The notes: generated from the letters alone by a model not told the origin. 64,000 nucleotides of DNA from an uncultured Corynebacterium sp. (GCF_946221935.1 NZ_CAMIGN010000008.1:56625-120624), one strand, 5' to 3'. Shown: positions 42,497 to 51,392, counted from the stretch's first letter. Translations and numbers: made by a program.

Positions 42497-43885
42497 CTAG
42501 TTGCGCAGCATCTCCGCCACTAGGAACGCCAGCTCCAGCGACTGCTGGGTGTTCAGTCGCGGATCCACGGTAGTGGCGTAACGCTCCGGCAGATCCAGAT
42601 CCGTGATGGACTGACCACCGCCGACAACCTCGGTGACGTCCTCGCCCGTCAGTTCTACGTGGATACCGCCAGGGTGCGAGCCGAGCTTCCGGTGCACCTC
42701 GAAGAATCCCTGAACTTCGTCGATGATGCGGTCGAAATCGCGCGTCTTGTAGCCATTGTTAGAGGTATAGGTGTTGCCGTGCATAGGGTCGCACTGCCAG
42801 ATGACCTTGTGACCCGTGGCCTCCACGGCCTCGACAATCGGAGGCAGCGCCGTGCGGATCTTGTCGTAGCCCATGCGGGTAATCAGCGTCAATCGACCCG
42901 GGGTGTTCTTCGGATCCAGCTGACGGACGTAGCCCACGGCCTCTTCCGGGGTGGTTGTCGGACCGATCTTCACGCCCACGGGGTTGGAGATCAAAGAGGC
43001 GAAGCGAATATGCGCATCGTCAATGCCACGGGTGCGCTCGCCGATCCACACCTGGTGCGCGGACAGGTTATACAGGGCGTCATTGCCCTCTTCGTCGTGA
43101 GCCAGGCGCAGCATTGCACGCTCGTAGTCCAGAACCAGCGCCTCGTGGGAGGCAAAGATGTCCGCGGAGCGCAGCGTCTCCGACGTCACACCACAAGCGG
43201 ACATGAACTCCAGGCCACGGTCGATCTCTGTCGCCAACGCCTCGTAGCGGGCGCCCGCCGGGGAGGTCGCCACGAACTCGCGGTTCCACTCATGCAGCTT
43301 GTACAGGTCAGCGGTACCAGAGTTCGTCAATGCACGAACCAGGTTCATTGCTGCGGAAGAGTTAGCGTAAGCACGCACCATGCGGGATGGGTCGTGGGCG
43401 CGAGCCTCCTCGGTGGCCTCTACGCCATTTACCAAGTCGCCACGGTAGTTCAACAGACCATTGGAATCTCGGTCCGCGGAGCGTGGCTTGGCGTACTGGC
43501 CGGCGATACGTCCCATCTTCACCACGGGCGTGGAAGCACCGTAGGTCAAGACAACAGCCATCTGCAGCAGGGTCTTCACGTTGCCACGCAGGTGCGGCTC
43601 CGTATTGGTTTCGAAGGTCTCCGCACAGTCACCGCCCTGCAGGAGGAAGGCCTTGCCCAGGGCGACATCAGCCAGTTGCTTCTTCAGCTTCTTAACTTCG
43701 GGAGCCACCACAATCGGTGGCACGGATTCCAGGATCTTCCGCACGCGCCCTGCGTGCTCTGGATCCCAGCTAGGCTGCTGCTTCGCGTCGCGAGACAGCG
43801 CATCTTCTAATTTTTCCGCCATGTCCGCTGGCAGCGGCGGCAGATCCGGAAGTTCGTCTAACGGTGCATCTATAGTCCAAGCCAT
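42497..43885 (-). CDS. aroG: 3-Deoxy-D-arabino-heptulosonate-7-phosphate synthase, class II
   Basis: First enzyme of the shikimate pathway, joining phosphoenolpyruvate and erythrose-4-phosphate. The 462-residue protein is a plant-type class II enzyme with FLLQGGDCAETF (metal-binding Cys), MGRIAGQYAKPRS, NPVGVKIGPTTTPEEAVGYV, RMGYDKIRTALPPIVEAV, WQCDPMHGNTY and GGIHVELTGEDVTEVVGG. It ends where the mycobacterial enzyme does. TATGCT lies 6 bases before the ATG, indicating a leaderless mRNA. The gene is convergent with pknL. Confidence 0.97.
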   Translation of the reverse strand: MAWTIDAPLDELPDLPPLPADMAEKLEDALSRDAKQQPSWDPEHAGRVRKILESVPPIVVAPEVKKLKKQLADVALGKAFLLQGGDCAETFETNTEPHLRGNVKTLLQMAVVLTYGASTPVVKMGRIAGQYAKPRSADRDSNGLLNYRGDLVNGVEATEEARAHDPSRMVRAYANSSAAMNLVRALTNSGTADLYKLHEWNREFVATSPAGARYEALATEIDRGLEFMSACGVTSETLRSADIFASHEALVLDYERAMLRLAHDEEGNDALYNLSAHQVWIGERTRGIDDAHIRFASLISNPVGVKIGPTTTPEEAVGYVRQLDPKNTPGRLTLITRMGYDKIRTALPPIVEAVEATGHKVIWQCDPMHGNTYTSNNGYKTRDFDRIIDEVQGFFEVHRKLGSHPGGIHVELTGEDVTEVVGGGQSITDLDLPERYATTVDPRLNTQQSLELAFLVAEMLRN

Positions 43886-43891
43886 AGACAG

Positions 43892-43897
43892 AGCATA
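43892..43897 (-). promoter_or_regulatory. -10 box of aroG (leaderless)
   Basis: On the minus strand TATGCT is followed by six bases and the ATG of aroG. There is no Shine-Dalgarno sequence. Confidence 0.5.
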
Positions 43898-43944
43898 CGT
43901 TACCTAGCCACGGCTTTTGGCAATCAGGCTATTTTCAGATGCTT

Positions 43945-44472
43945 TTATGGACGTCCGGGTAACCCCTTCAATGCTTCCATGGACAGGCGGTATTTCACGA
44001 CATTGAAACGGGCGTCGGCAAGAGCATCGTGAGCATTGCTAGGGCTTTCGGGCAACCGTGGTCGACCGGCCATCTCCCACAGCTGCTTCAGTTCGTGGGT
44101 GAAACGCGGCAGGTCAGCGGGAAGCCCGGTCATGTCGCCCCATAGCTGAGCCAGCGCCACGTGATCATAAGCCCCCACCCAGGCCCATAGTTCGGGCCGC
44201 TCACTGGGACGTCCCCGGGACTTCGTAGCCCGCTCGGGAACCAGGAATTCGTGCAGCTTGGCACGCATCGTCGCGCGATCCATCCAGGCTTTGTCGGAGC
44301 GCGGCGGCAATTGCGGCAGAACGTTCTTCTTCACCCACTGCCCCGCCCGATGCTCGTTAAATTCGGTGGAGACTGCGTAAAACTCGCGCCCATCTTCGGC
44401 CACCACACCGATTGAGATCAGATCAATGGTGGAGCCGTCCTCAATGAACTCTGTGTCGTAGAAGTAGCGCAC
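43945..44472 (-). CDS. DEDDh 3'-5' exoribonuclease (Rv2179c family)
   Basis: A 175-residue exoribonuclease of the actinobacterial AS family, shown in M. tuberculosis to degrade 3' overhangs of RNA. The acidic catalytic residues are in RYFYDTEFIED (Asp6, Glu8), AWVGAYDHVAL, and NAHDALADARF (His, Asp). The GTG start lies 8 bases after TAGACT on the minus strand (44481-44486), consistent with leaderless expression. It follows aroG upstream on the same strand with a 59-bp gap. Confidence 0.9.
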   Translation of the reverse strand: MRYFYDTEFIEDGSTIDLISIGVVAEDGREFYAVSTEFNEHRAGQWVKKNVLPQLPPRSDKAWMDRATMRAKLHEFLVPERATKSRGRPSERPELWAWVGAYDHVALAQLWGDMTGLPADLPRFTHELKQLWEMAGRPRLPESPSNAHDALADARFNVVKYRLSMEALKGLPGRP

Positions 44473-44502
44473 GGTTGTCCAGTCTAGAGCCTGGGCTTGA
44501 GG

Positions 44503-45636
44503 CTAGGCCGACAGGGTGCGGTCACCGCCGAACCGTACCTGCTGGCGCGGTTTTTGCTGTTTTTCTTGAGGACGCCGCAGTGCCGGTGGGAACAGCGTCC
44601 AACCAATAAGGGGCGTCTTGCCCACTACATAGCCCACAATGGAGGCGACTACGCAGGCGCCGATACCCCACCACAATTGGCCTGCCATCGTGCCCAGGAA
44701 AGCGAGCGACTCCGGATGCGCTTCGGCCAACGTGACGGCGTATCCGCCGAGCAGGTACAGACCCAACGGGTGGAACACGTAGACCTGCAAGGTGTTCCGG
44801 CCAACAAAAAGGAAGACCTCGCGCACTAAAGGGATCACGCACAGCCAAGCGGCAACCACAATGGCAAATGGCAGTGCGAGGACGGAGCGCAATAGGTCAG
44901 TTCCCAAGGTCAGAGCCGCAACCGTAGGCGTCCAATCGCTAAAGAGCGTCTTGGCCAGAGTCCGCATCATATACTCCGAGCTGAAGAACAACACGGCGCT
45001 TCCGAGTATCACAAGGGGGTTGAAGGCACGCTTGGCCAGCCGGAAGAAGAAGTCTCTGCAGTGCAGACCAATGAAGAACATGGGGGCAAAAGTGAGGACA
45101 TGCCGGAAGAAGATGTTCTCCCCGCCACCGAGGAAAGCTCCGATGACCAGCGGGATAGCGGAGGTTAAGATGGCCAGCCACGGCGGCTGTTTGCGAAGTA
45201 CCCAGGCGAAGATGTTGTAAAGAATCAACGCATAAAGGAACCACAGACCCACGTTGCCCAGAAGCATCGCCTTAAACAGGTTCATCAGCGAGTAGTTGTC
45301 GTCGATGCTCATGCGCGTCAGAATGTGGAAGGGGTTAAAGACCAAGTAAGGCACCAACAGGAACCACAGTCGTCGATACCACAGGTCGGCGAACGAACGC
45401 TCCAGGATACGATGGGCGAACAGTCCTGACACGAGGAAGAACAGCGGCATTCGGAGAGGATCGAGGAAGCTGGAGAAATGCCCCAGCGGGGTTTCCGTTC
45501 CACTGGGAACCCCGGTGACGACGTGCATAATGCACACACCGACAATGGAAAACCCTTTGGCGGCGTCCGCCCACTCGACTCTCTGCTTCACCGGCCGCGC
45601 TTGAGGCCGACTCGCACCCTGATCTACCTTCGACAT
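44503..45636 (-). CDS. Acyltransferase-3 family membrane protein
   Basis: A 377-residue polytopic membrane protein of the acyltransferase-3 (OafA/OpgC-like) family, which transfers acyl groups to cell-surface carbohydrates. The family start is VEWADAAKGFSIVGVCIMHVV with its conserved early His, followed by LRMPLFFLVSGLFAHR with the second conserved block. About ten helices follow, and FVGRNTLQVYVFHPLGLYLL is near the C-terminal end. A basic cytoplasmic tail ends the protein. The acceptor is unknown; its neighbours make lipoglycans and phospholipids, which suggests an envelope glycolipid. The gene is not at this place in mycobacteria. Confidence 0.82.
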   Translation of the reverse strand: MSKVDQGASRPQARPVKQRVEWADAAKGFSIVGVCIMHVVTGVPSGTETPLGHFSSFLDPLRMPLFFLVSGLFAHRILERSFADLWYRRLWFLLVPYLVFNPFHILTRMSIDDNYSLMNLFKAMLLGNVGLWFLYALILYNIFAWVLRKQPPWLAILTSAIPLVIGAFLGGGENIFFRHVLTFAPMFFIGLHCRDFFFRLAKRAFNPLVILGSAVLFFSSEYMMRTLAKTLFSDWTPTVAALTLGTDLLRSVLALPFAIVVAAWLCVIPLVREVFLFVGRNTLQVYVFHPLGLYLLGGYAVTLAEAHPESLAFLGTMAGQLWWGIGACVVASIVGYVVGKTPLIGWTLFPPALRRPQEKQQKPRQQVRFGGDRTLSA

Positions 45637-45702
45637 GATTCTTATTACAAGATCAGGTTTGCGCTGCTGAAGTCAAACCGTCAACGACGGGCCGCACGGC
45701 AT

Positions 45703-45727
45703 AAAAGCCCCGTTCACCACGGGGAAA
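45703..45727 (-). terminator. Intrinsic terminator of plsC
   Basis: On the minus strand CCCCGT (45719-45724) pairs with ACGGGG (45708-45713) across a 5-base loop, followed by CTTTTAT. It lies about 50 bp beyond the plsC stop codon. Confidence 0.65.
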
Positions 45728-45775
45728 CGGAGTGCGTATGGTCGTTGGCACAGAAGCGCTGAGGGGGCACATTCA

Positions 45776-46504
45776 CTACTGCCGCGGTTCCGAGCCCGCC
45801 GGGTAGCCCTTACCTGCCTCCAGGGACTTCTTCACATCGGCAGCATAAAAGTCCTTGACATACTCCTGACCGGAAAGCTTATGCAGCGCCTCCATGATCG
45901 CATCGGTCAGCGCCCGAGCCTGGGCGTATTCGTCGCCGGCATCACGGAAATCGTTCGGGTCGATTGGGTCTCCGACATACACGCCACAGCGGGCCGGCCG
46001 TGGGATCCACGTACCGATGGGGTTGGCCTTGTTCGTGTTGATCATCGCCACCGGGTAGACCTTCTCCCCAGATTCGAGAGCGATGCGCGCCAGGCCGGTT
46101 TTGCCTCGGTACAGGCGGCCATCCGGGGAACGCGTGCCCTCCGGGTACATGCCCAGCAGATCCCCACGCTCAAGTACCTTGAGCGCAGTGCCCAAAGCGG
46201 CGTTCTGGGATTCCTTATCCTGGCGGTCGATTGGCACCTGGCCAACGGAGGTGAAGAAGAACTTCTGAATGCCACCAACCAGGCCGGGCGTCGTGAAGTA
46301 TTCCTTCTTCGCCAGGAACGTCAGCTGGCGCTTGGATACCAGCGGAAGGTAGAAGGAGTCCATCACTGCAAGGTGATTGGAAGCCAGGATTCCCGAGCCT
46401 TCCTTAGGTAGCTTTTCGAGCCCCTTGGTAAAAGGACGGTTGTACACGCGCAGCCATGGGCCGATGAGGATGTATTTGAAAAACCAATACGCCTTATTTT
46501 GCAT
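45776..46504 (-). CDS. plsC: 1-Acyl-sn-glycerol-3-phosphate acyltransferase
   Basis: Acylates lysophosphatidate to phosphatidate at the membrane (Rv2182c-like). The 242-residue enzyme has the catalytic NHLAVMDSFYLP (H-x4-D), the FFFTSVGQVPIDRQ block, MYPEGTRSPDGRLYRGKTGLAR, and VYPVAMINT. ATG 46504 (MQNKAYWFFKY) is chosen because GGTAGG precedes it at nine bases; an extension to 46552 has no ribosome binding site. It sits 97 bp from the glucokinase gene on the same strand. Confidence 0.92.
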   Translation of the reverse strand: MQNKAYWFFKYILIGPWLRVYNRPFTKGLEKLPKEGSGILASNHLAVMDSFYLPLVSKRQLTFLAKKEYFTTPGLVGGIQKFFFTSVGQVPIDRQDKESQNAALGTALKVLERGDLLGMYPEGTRSPDGRLYRGKTGLARIALESGEKVYPVAMINTNKANPIGTWIPRPARCGVYVGDPIDPNDFRDAGDEYAQARALTDAIMEALHKLSGQEYVKDFYAADVKKSLEAGKGYPAGSEPRQ

Positions 46505-46601
46505 ATCTAAAAACCTACCGTCCCTTGTGTACTTCCCTCGTGAGCGCCACAAAAAGCAGCGCAGTAATTGGCGCAGTATTCGGCGTGCACAACGCTAGCC
46601 T

Positions 46602-47567
46602 TTAGGCGCCCGTCTGAAGGCGATCGCGCGCCAGTAACGCCACGCCGATCATACCGGCATCTCCTCCCAATTGCGCGGTCTTTACCCGTGCAACAGGACG
46701 GTGACCGGCTCCGACGATGCTGTAATTCAGCATGGATTCCGCCTGGTCCAGAAACAGATCTGCATCGGCACTTACGCCCCCGCCGATCACGATCAATTCC
46801 GGATCCAACACATCTTGCACCAGCGACAGTCCGCGGCCTAGCCACAGTCCCATGTCCTCCACTGCGGCGCGTGCCAACGGATCTCCCTCACGCGCCAGGC
46901 GAACTACGGCTCGTCCGGAGATTTCTTCTAGGTGCTGGGCGAATTCCCGTGTAATGGCGGAATCCGGGTAGCGTCCCGTAGCAATCAGGTCTTGGGCGGT
47001 CAGTGCCAGGGCCGAACCCGAGCAATAGCGCTCCAGGCAACCTTGTTTACCGCAGGGGCATGCACGACCACCTGGCATGACAGTCAGATGCCCAAACTCC
47101 GGGGCTGTACCAAAAGCTCCTCGGTAGATCTCGCCATCCACCATGACGGCACCACCGATTCCGGTCCCCAAAGCAAAAAGCACCCACGTGCCGACTCCTT
47201 GGGCAGCTCCCAATCGGTACTCCCCTAGCGCCGCGGAGTTGGCGTCGTGCTCCAATTCCACCGGAAGCCCTAACTTGGCGCTGAGCCTGTCGGTGACCTG
47301 CGCGGTCCGCCATGGCAGGTGCGGGGCAAAGCGCACTGTGTCGCGCTGCGCATTAATAAACCCAGCCACGGCCAATCCCACTGCGGCGATGCCTTCATTG
47401 CGGCGCTGCAGGCAGCCGATAGCATGCACCAGCGCGGTTTCCAGGGCATAAACATTGGAGGGGGTCGGAAGCTTTTCAATGTCCAGGATCTGGCCGTCCG
47501 CGTCCACCACGGCAGCACGTAGGTTCGTGCCACCGATGTCCACGCCCACGGTAAGGCTCCCAGTCAC
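46602..47567 (-). CDS. glk: ROK-family glucokinase
   Basis: Phosphorylates glucose with ATP or polyphosphate in the cytoplasm. The 321-residue protein begins with the phosphate loop VGVDIGGTNLRAAVVD, then shows LEHDANSAALGEYRLG (catalytic Asp), FALGTGIGGAVMVDG, and the ROK zinc motif CPCGKQGCLERYCSG with its conserved Cys. GTG 47567 (MTGSLTVG) has AGAGGGA seven bases upstream and is preferred to the ATG 45 bases earlier. Specificity for glucose over other sugars is an inference from the family. Confidence 0.88.
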   Translation of the reverse strand: MTGSLTVGVDIGGTNLRAAVVDADGQILDIEKLPTPSNVYALETALVHAIGCLQRRNEGIAAVGLAVAGFINAQRDTVRFAPHLPWRTAQVTDRLSAKLGLPVELEHDANSAALGEYRLGAAQGVGTWVLFALGTGIGGAVMVDGEIYRGAFGTAPEFGHLTVMPGGRACPCGKQGCLERYCSGSALALTAQDLIATGRYPDSAITREFAQHLEEISGRAVVRLAREGDPLARAAVEDMGLWLGRGLSLVQDVLDPELIVIGGGVSADADLFLDQAESMLNYSIVGAGHRPVARVKTAQLGGDAGMIGVALLARDRLQTGA

Positions 47568-47667
47568 GAAGCGATCCCTCTTCCCTCTGTAGTCCGTATG
47601 TAACCTCATCATTCTAGCCAGCCGTGGGCTGCATAAAAACTCTGTGGTTCTACCCCAAGATTTACGT

Positions 47668-48855
47668 CTAGGCGAAGCTATGCCGCGGTGGAATCTCTCC
47701 CCCGCCTCGCATGACCGCTCGGCACTGGTAACCGAGGACGTGCCACGTCCATTTCTCCATCACGTTTTTCCGAGCTGCGGTCGCTAGGCGCTGGCGCGTG
47801 GGGGCGTCACTAAGCAGCGAAGAGATCTGCGCCACCACGTCGTCCAGATCCCGCGAGTCCACGACCAGCCCTGTTTCTCCATCGATCACTGTCTCGGGCG
47901 CGCCGCCACCATTGCCGGAAACCGTAGCGACTCCCGCGGCTTGTGCCTCGAGAAATACGATCCCGAGCCCTTCTACGGACAGTCCGCCCAGTTGCGTTCG
48001 CACCGGGAGTGCGAAAACATCACCTACCACGAAGTGGCCTGGTAGTTTCTCTACGTCGACCGCACCGGTAAAGGTTATGTTCTTTGTGACGCCCAGCCGA
48101 CGCGCCAGTTTCTCCAACTTCACGCGGTAATCGCCGGGTCCGACGACAAGCAAATGTGCATCCGGGTGCTCGCGCAGGATGGCGGGCATGGCCTTTACCA
48201 AAGTGTCCTGGCCTTTGCGTGGAACCAGACGGGAGACGGCGACAAGGACCTTCTTGTCCGTCACGCCATAGCGCGCCCGAAGCGCATCTCGCATCGCCGG
48301 GTTCGGTTGGAAGAGATCCGTGTTGACGCCACCTGGCATAGGTTCCCACGCAACGGAGGGCCCAAAGGCAGCGGCCATTCGATTGCGGGCATAGTGCGAA
48401 ACATATGTCAAACAATCCACGGTACGACCGATGCGGGCAAGGACGTGGCGCGAACCGGGGAACATGGACCATCCGACCTCGTGGCCATGGGTGGAGGCTA
48501 CAATCCGGCGAGCGCCCGCTGCCCGGGCACTATTCGCCATCAATGCTAGCGGTGCGGCCGCCCCGAACCAGACGGTGTGAATGTCATGTTCACGGATCAG
48601 CTGCTGCATCTTCCGCGCAGTGGCCGGGGTGGGCAGCATGATACTGCGAGGCCATCGGACGACGTGGTAGTCCTGTTCCCTGTCAAAGGCCATAGCATCC
48701 TCGCGGTGTTGGGTAGAGGCGAAAACCACAACCTTGGCCGAATCCAGCGTGGACAGGTAATCGCGCACATACGTCTGAATCCCGCCGAAGGTAGGCGGGA
48801 AGTCATTGGTGACGACGAGGACGCGGGGATGGCTGTGCTGGTCTGCGCTGGACAT
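47668..48855 (-). CDS. pimB: GDP-mannose-dependent phosphatidylinositol-monomannoside mannosyltransferase PimB'
   Basis: A GT4 (GT-B) enzyme of 395 residues that adds the second mannose to phosphatidylinositol mannoside at the inner membrane face. The acceptor loop TNDFPPTFGGIQTYV is near the N-terminus, VSRLVPRKGQDTLVKAM starts the donor domain, and LSVEGLGIVFLEAQAAGVATV has the E-x7-E motif. The order relative to plsC and the NlpC/P60 gene is as in Rv2188c-Rv2190c. A TAGCAT box (48864-48869) lies 8 bases before the ATG, so the mRNA is probably leaderless. Confidence 0.93.
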   Translation of the reverse strand: MSSADQHSHPRVLVVTNDFPPTFGGIQTYVRDYLSTLDSAKVVVFASTQHREDAMAFDREQDYHVVRWPRSIMLPTPATARKMQQLIREHDIHTVWFGAAAPLALMANSARAAGARRIVASTHGHEVGWSMFPGSRHVLARIGRTVDCLTYVSHYARNRMAAAFGPSVAWEPMPGGVNTDLFQPNPAMRDALRARYGVTDKKVLVAVSRLVPRKGQDTLVKAMPAILREHPDAHLLVVGPGDYRVKLEKLARRLGVTKNITFTGAVDVEKLPGHFVVGDVFALPVRTQLGGLSVEGLGIVFLEAQAAGVATVSGNGGGAPETVIDGETGLVVDSRDLDDVVAQISSLLSDAPTRQRLATAARKNVMEKWTWHVLGYQCRAVMRGGGEIPPRHSFA

Positions 48856-48887
48856 ACGAACGGATGCTACCGCACGCTGTGGGATCT

Positions 48888-50105
48888 TTAATAGCGGGCG
48901 GCGCCCGAGATCGGCATGGAGTTCAGCGGAACTACCTGTACGGGGATGCCGTAATCGGAGGCGTGGACAATCTTGCCATCACCGATGTACATACCCACGT
49001 GGGTCACTCCCGGGTAGAAACCAACGATGTCGCCCGGCTGTAGGTCGTCAATGGAGACCGGCTGCCCACCTGCGATCTGTGCGGACGAGGTGCGCGGGAT
49101 GGACTTACCCTGCTGCTGGTAGGACCAGAACATCAGTCCGGAGCAGTCGAAAGCGCTCGGGCCGGCGGCACCCCAGGAGTACGGGGATCCCAACTTCGAC
49201 AAGGCCGCTGCGACCACACCAGTTGCGTTGACCGGCGCACCGGAGTCACCGGCCTTCTTCATCTTGCCGAGGAACTCCTCGACATTCATGTCGATGGGAC
49301 CATTGCGATCAATCCAGCGTCGACGATCCTCCGGGCTAAGCCCGTCGACGGCCTTCATGATTTTGTCCTTCAGCTCGCCGAGCTCCTTGTTGCGATCGTC
49401 AAGGTCCTTCTTGCGATCGTTGAGGGTACGCAGCTGGAAATCTGCGGTGGCCTTAGAACGGCTCGCCTTGTTCTTTTCCTTAGCAGCATCCTTCAGCTTC
49501 TGGCTCAGCGTGTTCACGGTATCGGCACGCTGATCACCAATCGACGTCAGGTAAGAAGAACGCTCGACTGCAGCCTGCGGGCCTTGGGAGCCAACAAACG
49601 CAGAGACCGGATCCACCGTAGCGCCACGGTACATCGCGCGAGATACGCCGGTGACATTTGCACGTGACGCCTTGACATCCGTGTTGAGCTTCTCAGCCTT
49701 CTTGCGCGAGTCATCGGCAGCCTTGTTGGCCTTTGCCAGGTTCCCCTTGGCCTGGTCGATATCGATCTTCAGCTGCTCAACCTCGTCGGACGTCTCCGAG
49801 GCGTAGCCGGATACCTTGTCTACGTGGTTCAGCAGACCGTCAACATCCGCTGGGATCGGTGTGTCCAGTAGGCGACGGATTTCTTCCGCACGCTTTTGAT
49901 CCGCGTTGCGGTCATCCTTCTTGTCGCTTCCCTGCCCCTGGTCACCTCGCCCCGGAGCGTTCTGTGGATCCGCACTGGCCTGCGGGACAGTAGCTCCCAT
50001 TGCGAGAGCTAACAACGCCGCAGATGTGGCCTTGGCGATAGCGTTAGCACCGGAGCGACTGCTGCGCGAGGAGCGATCACGAGAAGAGGAAAACGACACG
50101 TTCAC
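48888..50105 (-). CDS. Secreted NlpC/P60 peptidoglycan endopeptidase with coiled coil (Rv2190c/RipC-like)
   Basis: A secreted D,L-endopeptidase expected to cleave stem peptides between D-Glu and meso-DAP at the septum. The 405-residue protein has a signal peptide (TSAALLALAMGATVPQASA), a long coiled coil (about residues 60-240, TSDEVEQLKIDIDQAKGNLAKANKAADDSRKKAEKLN), and a C-terminal NlpC/P60 domain. That domain carries SPYSWGAAGPSAFDCSGLMFW (catalytic Cys), VTHVGMYIGDG (His) and HASDY. The coiled coil resembles RipC, which FtsEX activates. GTG 50105 is chosen near a weak GAAAG site. Confidence 0.92.
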   Translation of the reverse strand: MNVSFSSSRDRSSRSSRSGANAIAKATSAALLALAMGATVPQASADPQNAPGRGDQGQGSDKKDDRNADQKRAEEIRRLLDTPIPADVDGLLNHVDKVSGYASETSDEVEQLKIDIDQAKGNLAKANKAADDSRKKAEKLNTDVKASRANVTGVSRAMYRGATVDPVSAFVGSQGPQAAVERSSYLTSIGDQRADTVNTLSQKLKDAAKEKNKASRSKATADFQLRTLNDRKKDLDDRNKELGELKDKIMKAVDGLSPEDRRRWIDRNGPIDMNVEEFLGKMKKAGDSGAPVNATGVVAAALSKLGSPYSWGAAGPSAFDCSGLMFWSYQQQGKSIPRTSSAQIAGGQPVSIDDLQPGDIVGFYPGVTHVGMYIGDGKIVHASDYGIPVQVVPLNSMPISGAARY

Positions 50106-50309
50106 GACTGGACTTTCTTTAGTTCTCAAAAAATTTTCGGCCCGCCGAAGGAGCCGTTCACCGATAGATATTCTGCCACATGAAAGGGCAAAAGTGGGAC
50201 TGGCGCCCTAATAGCACCAGCCCCAGCATTTCACGCCTTCACCAGCCGTAACACTAGCCCCGATATCAACATCTGAGCTAGAGAAACGCCGGAAGTTGTT
50301 GGCTAAAAA

Positions 50310-50924
50310 TTAGAAGCGAACCGCGTTGTACACAGGCATCATGTGCAGGTTGTCGATACGCACCGGGTTGGAAGAGTTCAGGGCGTGAACGATCTTGCCA
50401 TTGCCAATGTAGATCGCAACATGGGATGCGCCACCGTAGTAGGAGATAACATCGCCCGGCTGCAGAGCGTTCATGGACACCTTCTTGCCAGCGGAAGCCT
50501 GAGCAGAGGAGGTACGCGGGATGGACTTGCCAACCTGGCGGTGAGCCCAAGAGGTCAGGCCGGAGCAGTCAAACGCGTTCGGGCCAGAAGCGCCCCAAGA
50601 GTACGGTGCACCAACCTTGGACTTAGCGATGTCCGCAATGCGCTGTCCGATAGAGGAAGCAGCCAGCTTTGGAGCCGCAGCCTTGACAGCCTTAGTCGCA
50701 GCCTTCTTGTTGCCACCATCGGTGGTCAGGCCAGCCTGCTTGAAGTAAGGCTTGATGGTCGGCAGCAGGTGATCCGGAACCTCTACGGTTACGCCGGACT
50801 GCTTGTGAGTGACCGGCGCAGCCTGGGCGGCAGCGGGGGTCAGTACAGCGGCACCCACACCGACGGCAGCGACGACAGCTGCGTTGCGAGATACGTTGTT
50901 CTTCTTCAGGCTGTGCTTGCCCAT
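50310..50924 (-). CDS. Secreted NlpC/P60 endopeptidase, short form
   Basis: A 204-residue secreted hydrolase. The signal peptide (SRNAAVVAAVGVGAAVLTPAAAQA) is followed by a short linker with a putative cell-wall-targeting segment (SGVTVEVPDHLLPTIKPYFKQAGL) and an NlpC/P60 domain. Catalytic residues are seen in APYSWGASGPNAFDCSGLTSW (Cys), GGASHVAIYIGNG (His) and HALNSSN. There is no long coiled coil. ATG 50924 has GAGGA five bases upstream. It lies 204 bp before the larger NlpC/P60 gene on the same strand and behind a long leader with a GlxR-type site further upstream. Confidence 0.92.
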   Translation of the reverse strand: MGKHSLKKNNVSRNAAVVAAVGVGAAVLTPAAAQAAPVTHKQSGVTVEVPDHLLPTIKPYFKQAGLTTDGGNKKAATKAVKAAAPKLAASSIGQRIADIAKSKVGAPYSWGASGPNAFDCSGLTSWAHRQVGKSIPRTSSAQASAGKKVSMNALQPGDVISYYGGASHVAIYIGNGKIVHALNSSNPVRIDNLHMMPVYNAVRF

Positions 50925-51272
50925 ATAAGTCCTCAATTACCTTTCAATCCGTTGTTTGGGGTGTGGAGCTTTTCCATATCCCCTCGCCCGGCAACCCTTC
51001 GGAAGCTACCGCGGTGCGGTGAGCTCTTTGTCGCTCACCTCTAAGGTCTCGAAAAGATTACGAAATGATTGCGGTCCATGTCCAGCCGTTCCGCAAATCT
51101 GAGCTTTTTGAGCCTTAGACGTGCCGTTGTTATCAAACCGAGATTTTTCGAACCCTCAACTGCAGCCTGAAAGTTATCGAAGCTTTATAAATTGCTGACC
51201 TGCGGTTTTAGTAAATGCACTTACTACCCCTACCAAGGCCTGACACTTAGGATATTTTCAGAAAATAACAGA

Positions 51273-51288
51273 TGTGATACTCGTCACA
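51273..51288. promoter_or_regulatory. CRP/GlxR-type binding site
   Basis: TGTGATACTCGTCACA is a perfect TGTGA-N6-TCACA palindrome, the consensus of the corynebacterial cAMP-responsive regulator GlxR. It lies upstream of the promoter-like sequences of the short NlpC/P60 gene, and about 90 bp before the exonuclease promoter. Confidence 0.7.
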
Positions 51289-51378
51289 CTAGGTAATTTT
51301 GGCGTGTCTTTTACGCCCATAACGCTTCAAAAACCGCCTGCCTCAGTGCAACCCTGCCAATATCCCCCGCCCAAAAGC

Positions 51379-51384
51379 TAAACT
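51379..51384 (+). promoter_or_regulatory. -10 box of the exonuclease gene (leaderless)
   Basis: TAAACT lies 8 bases before the ATG at 51393. No ribosome binding site is present. Confidence 0.45.
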
Positions 51385-51392
51385 TGATCCCC

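Larger units (their letters stand above)
50925..51392. other. Long leader and control region between the short NlpC/P60 gene and the exonuclease gene
   Basis: On the minus strand AT-rich promoter-like elements lie around 51180-51255, so the NlpC/P60 mRNA may have a leader of 250-320 bases. Within it, CTAAGG/CCTTAG close an 80-base structured segment (about 51038-51117) and GGTGAGC/GCTCACC forms a hairpin at 51017-51038. I could not fit it to a known riboswitch consensus. The GlxR-type site is at 51273-51288 and the exonuclease -10 box at 51379-51384. Confidence 0.4.

Noticed and set aside
48888..50924. The two NlpC/P60 genes as a recent duplication with one decaying copy
   Set aside because: Both have complete signal peptides and Cys-His catalytic residues, and they differ in linker and domain architecture.
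50925..51245. c-di-AMP (ydaO-type) riboswitch upstream of the short NlpC/P60 gene
   Set aside because: The gene function and leader length fit, but I could not find the conserved GGGGGA-CC, GGGGTGAAT and CAGCTAACCTCG-type blocks. A covariance search would decide.
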